The notes beneath the pieces were generated by a model. The model was given only the letters and a program-made list of their open reading frames with translations, was not told the origin of the DNA and ran no database searches. 15,986 nucleotides of DNA from Zancudomyces culisetae. Taxonomy: Eukaryota > Kickxellomycota > Harpellomycetes > Harpellales > Legeriomycetaceae. Both the position numbers and the translations under genes were made by a program. The stretch spans positions 1-15,986 of the forward strand of contig LSSK01000358.1 in NCBI GenBank assembly GCA_001969505.1, written 5' to 3'. Below, in pieces: positions 15,062 through 15,986 of the stretch (its first letter is position 1; every line of letters begins with the position of its first letter).

Positions 15062-15135
15062 AATCAAGTTGAGAGGAGAGGAGGATATATAATTATATAA
15101 ATATTATAATATTTTATTGTTTAATTAACTTGATT
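15062..15135. other. Inverted repeat in the convergent 3' region
   Basis: AATCAAGTTGA (15062-15072), immediately after the membrane-protein stop, pairs with TTAACTTGATT (15125-15135) as an 11-bp stem with one G-U pair in RNA. The 52-nt loop is very AT-rich. It would lie in the 3' untranslated region of the plus-strand transcript. Confidence 0.5.
15113..15118 (-). terminator. Putative polyadenylation signal of the KH-protein gene
   Basis: AATAAA on the minus strand, about 95 nt past the KH stop (15216-15214). Confidence 0.4.
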
Positions 15136-15153
15136 ATAGAAAAGAAACTGAAA

Positions 15154-15159
15154 AATAAA
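15154..15159 (+). terminator. Putative polyadenylation signal of the membrane-protein gene
   Basis: AATAAA on the plus strand, about 93 nt past the stop at 15061. It lies beyond the opposing signal at 15113, so the two mature transcripts should overlap. Confidence 0.4.
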
Positions 15160-15160
15160 G

Positions 15161-15188
15161 TGTAAAATGTAAAATGTAAAATGTAAAA
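15161..15188. repeat. (TGTAAAA)4 heptanucleotide array
   Basis: Four perfect 7-bp units between the two convergent genes. On the plus strand they follow the AATAAA, and their TGTA cores resemble Pumilio-type or cleavage-factor sites, though this could be chance. Confidence 0.9.
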
Positions 15189-15213
15189 ACCAAAATTTAG
15201 AATTTAAAAAGAA

Positions 15214-15986
15214 TCAAGTACGAGAAGAAACAATATCAAGAATCTTTGATTTTGCAGCTTCAATTGCATCCTTTGAACCCAAAATAATAACAAAATCGGC
15301 GTCCTTAGGTACATCAATAGCAGCACCAGTATCTTCACGGATGGCCTGGATGACAGAGCCACCACGACCAATAATAAAGCGGTGGTGTTTGCGGTCAACA
15401 GGAATGGCAGTGGCAAAGGCATGGGTGGTGCAGTAGGAAGTCAAAAAGGCCTTGATGTAACTGACCGCACCAGCGATAGCAGATTTGTCGGAACCACGGA
15501 CGACCCACTCGGCAGTAGGCAGGTGGACAGGTGATTCAGGATCGACAATCAAGTGTGGCGAGAGATCAACAAGCTCATTTGGAGTAGAACGAAGAGCAAT
15601 AAGTTGGGCTTCGTATGCACGAGAAGGCTTGTCGACACGGGGAGAATCAACAGAGACACCAGCAAACTTGGCGGCAACATCGTCCCACAACCGAGTATGG
15701 TCACGAGCAGCAACCAAGCGGCGGTGCAGGGCCAAGGGTACTTCAACAACAGACTCTTGGCGCACCAGAGCAAGAAGAGCAGCAGAGGCAGCGGCACAAG
15801 CATCAGGTAGTCCGGAGATTTGGACAGTCGACGACGTGGAAGATTTGGGGAAATTGATTTGGACGTTGTGGGCAGTCTGCAAGGTACGCAGGTTTGAGCC
15901 TCGCTTGCCAATGAGCTGAGAATGCTGTGATGGTGGAATCTCAACCGAGACAGTCACAATGCTGTCAAGCTCAGCAGCCCGGCGAG
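15214..15986 (-). CDS. KH-domain RNA-binding protein, C-terminal part (Scp160/vigilin-like), 5' end outside window
   Basis: The minus-strand frame is open from the right edge to TGA at 15216-15214, 256 visible residues. There is no ATG near the apparent left limit at 15957 (that codon is GTG), and the frame continues upstream as RRAAELDSIVTVSVEIPP, so the gene is cut by the edge. The fragment has three KH-like units. The first, about residues 10-75, has GKRG at 26-29 in the GxxG position (SQLIGKRGSNLRTLQ). The second, about 80-182, keeps the helix-strand pattern but has AARD where GxxG belongs and a long insert. The last, about 188-254, has GRGG at 206-209 (HRFIIGRGGSVIQAIREDTG). Tandem KH repeats running to the C-terminus with intermixed degenerate copies are characteristic of Scp160/vigilin, which binds mRNA on polysomes at the ER. 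The family name is probable rather than certain; KH domains and RNA binding are firm. Confidence 0.9.
   Translation of the reverse strand, partial: RRAAELDSIVTVSVEIPPSQHSQLIGKRGSNLRTLQTAHNVQINFPKSSTSSTVQISGLPDACAAASAALLALVRQESVVEVPLALHRRLVAARDHTRLWDDVAAKFAGVSVDSPRVDKPSRAYEAQLIALRSTPNELVDLSPHLIVDPESPVHLPTAEWVVRGSDKSAIAGAVSYIKAFLTSYCTTHAFATAIPVDRKHHRFIIGRGGSVIQAIREDTGAAIDVPKDADFVIILGSKDAIEAAKSKILDIVSSRT

Overview
The window looks like nuclear DNA of a fungus. It holds four intron-free protein genes set in long, AT-rich, microsatellite-crowded intergenic DNA. The evidence for a fungus is a complete class V (Myo2-type) myosin with six IQ motifs and a DIL-type cargo tail, a Scp160/vigilin-like multi-KH protein, and a secreted S1A serine protease with a Ser/Thr/Pro mucin-like tail. 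CTG reads sensibly as Leu, and TAA and TGA are both used as stops. S1A proteases are rare in yeasts, so intron-poor genes plus a trypsin-fold protease hint at an early-diverging fungus (for example a Kickxellomycotina-like lineage). That placement is inference from general family knowledge, and no search was run.

Layout. (1) 1-1315, minus: a secreted trypsin-fold protease whose 3' end runs off the left edge inside a perfect 21-bp tandem repeat. (2) 1316-3978: a gene-poor spacer with hexanucleotide arrays, a long imperfect hairpin and a small complex-sequence island. (3) 3979-9042, minus: the class V myosin, 1687 codons, no intron. (4) 9043-13738: a 4.7-kb spacer with no recognisable gene, but with polypurine/polypyrimidine tracts, three strong G-quadruplex motifs, penta- to octanucleotide repeats and short palindromes. 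(5) 13739-15061, plus: a multi-pass membrane protein I do not recognise. (6) 15062-15213: a short convergent 3' region in which the two polyadenylation signals are arranged so that the transcripts should overlap. (7) 15214-15986, minus: the C-terminal part of a KH-domain RNA-binding protein that runs off the right edge.

The genes do not form an obvious pathway. Myosin V is an actin-based cargo motor, the KH protein is a likely polysome- or ER-associated mRNA binder, the protease is secreted or wall-associated, and the membrane protein is of unknown function. What unites the window is repeat expansion with periods divisible by three. The same style of hexamer or 21-mer expansion occurs in non-coding DNA and, in frame, inside three of the four genes: the protease tail, the myosin tail linker, and the cytosolic N-terminus of the membrane protein. 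Myosin loop 2 also carries a trinucleotide-type Asn/Gly/Ser expansion. I saw no CRISPR array, transposon, tRNA, rRNA or gene cluster of a known system.
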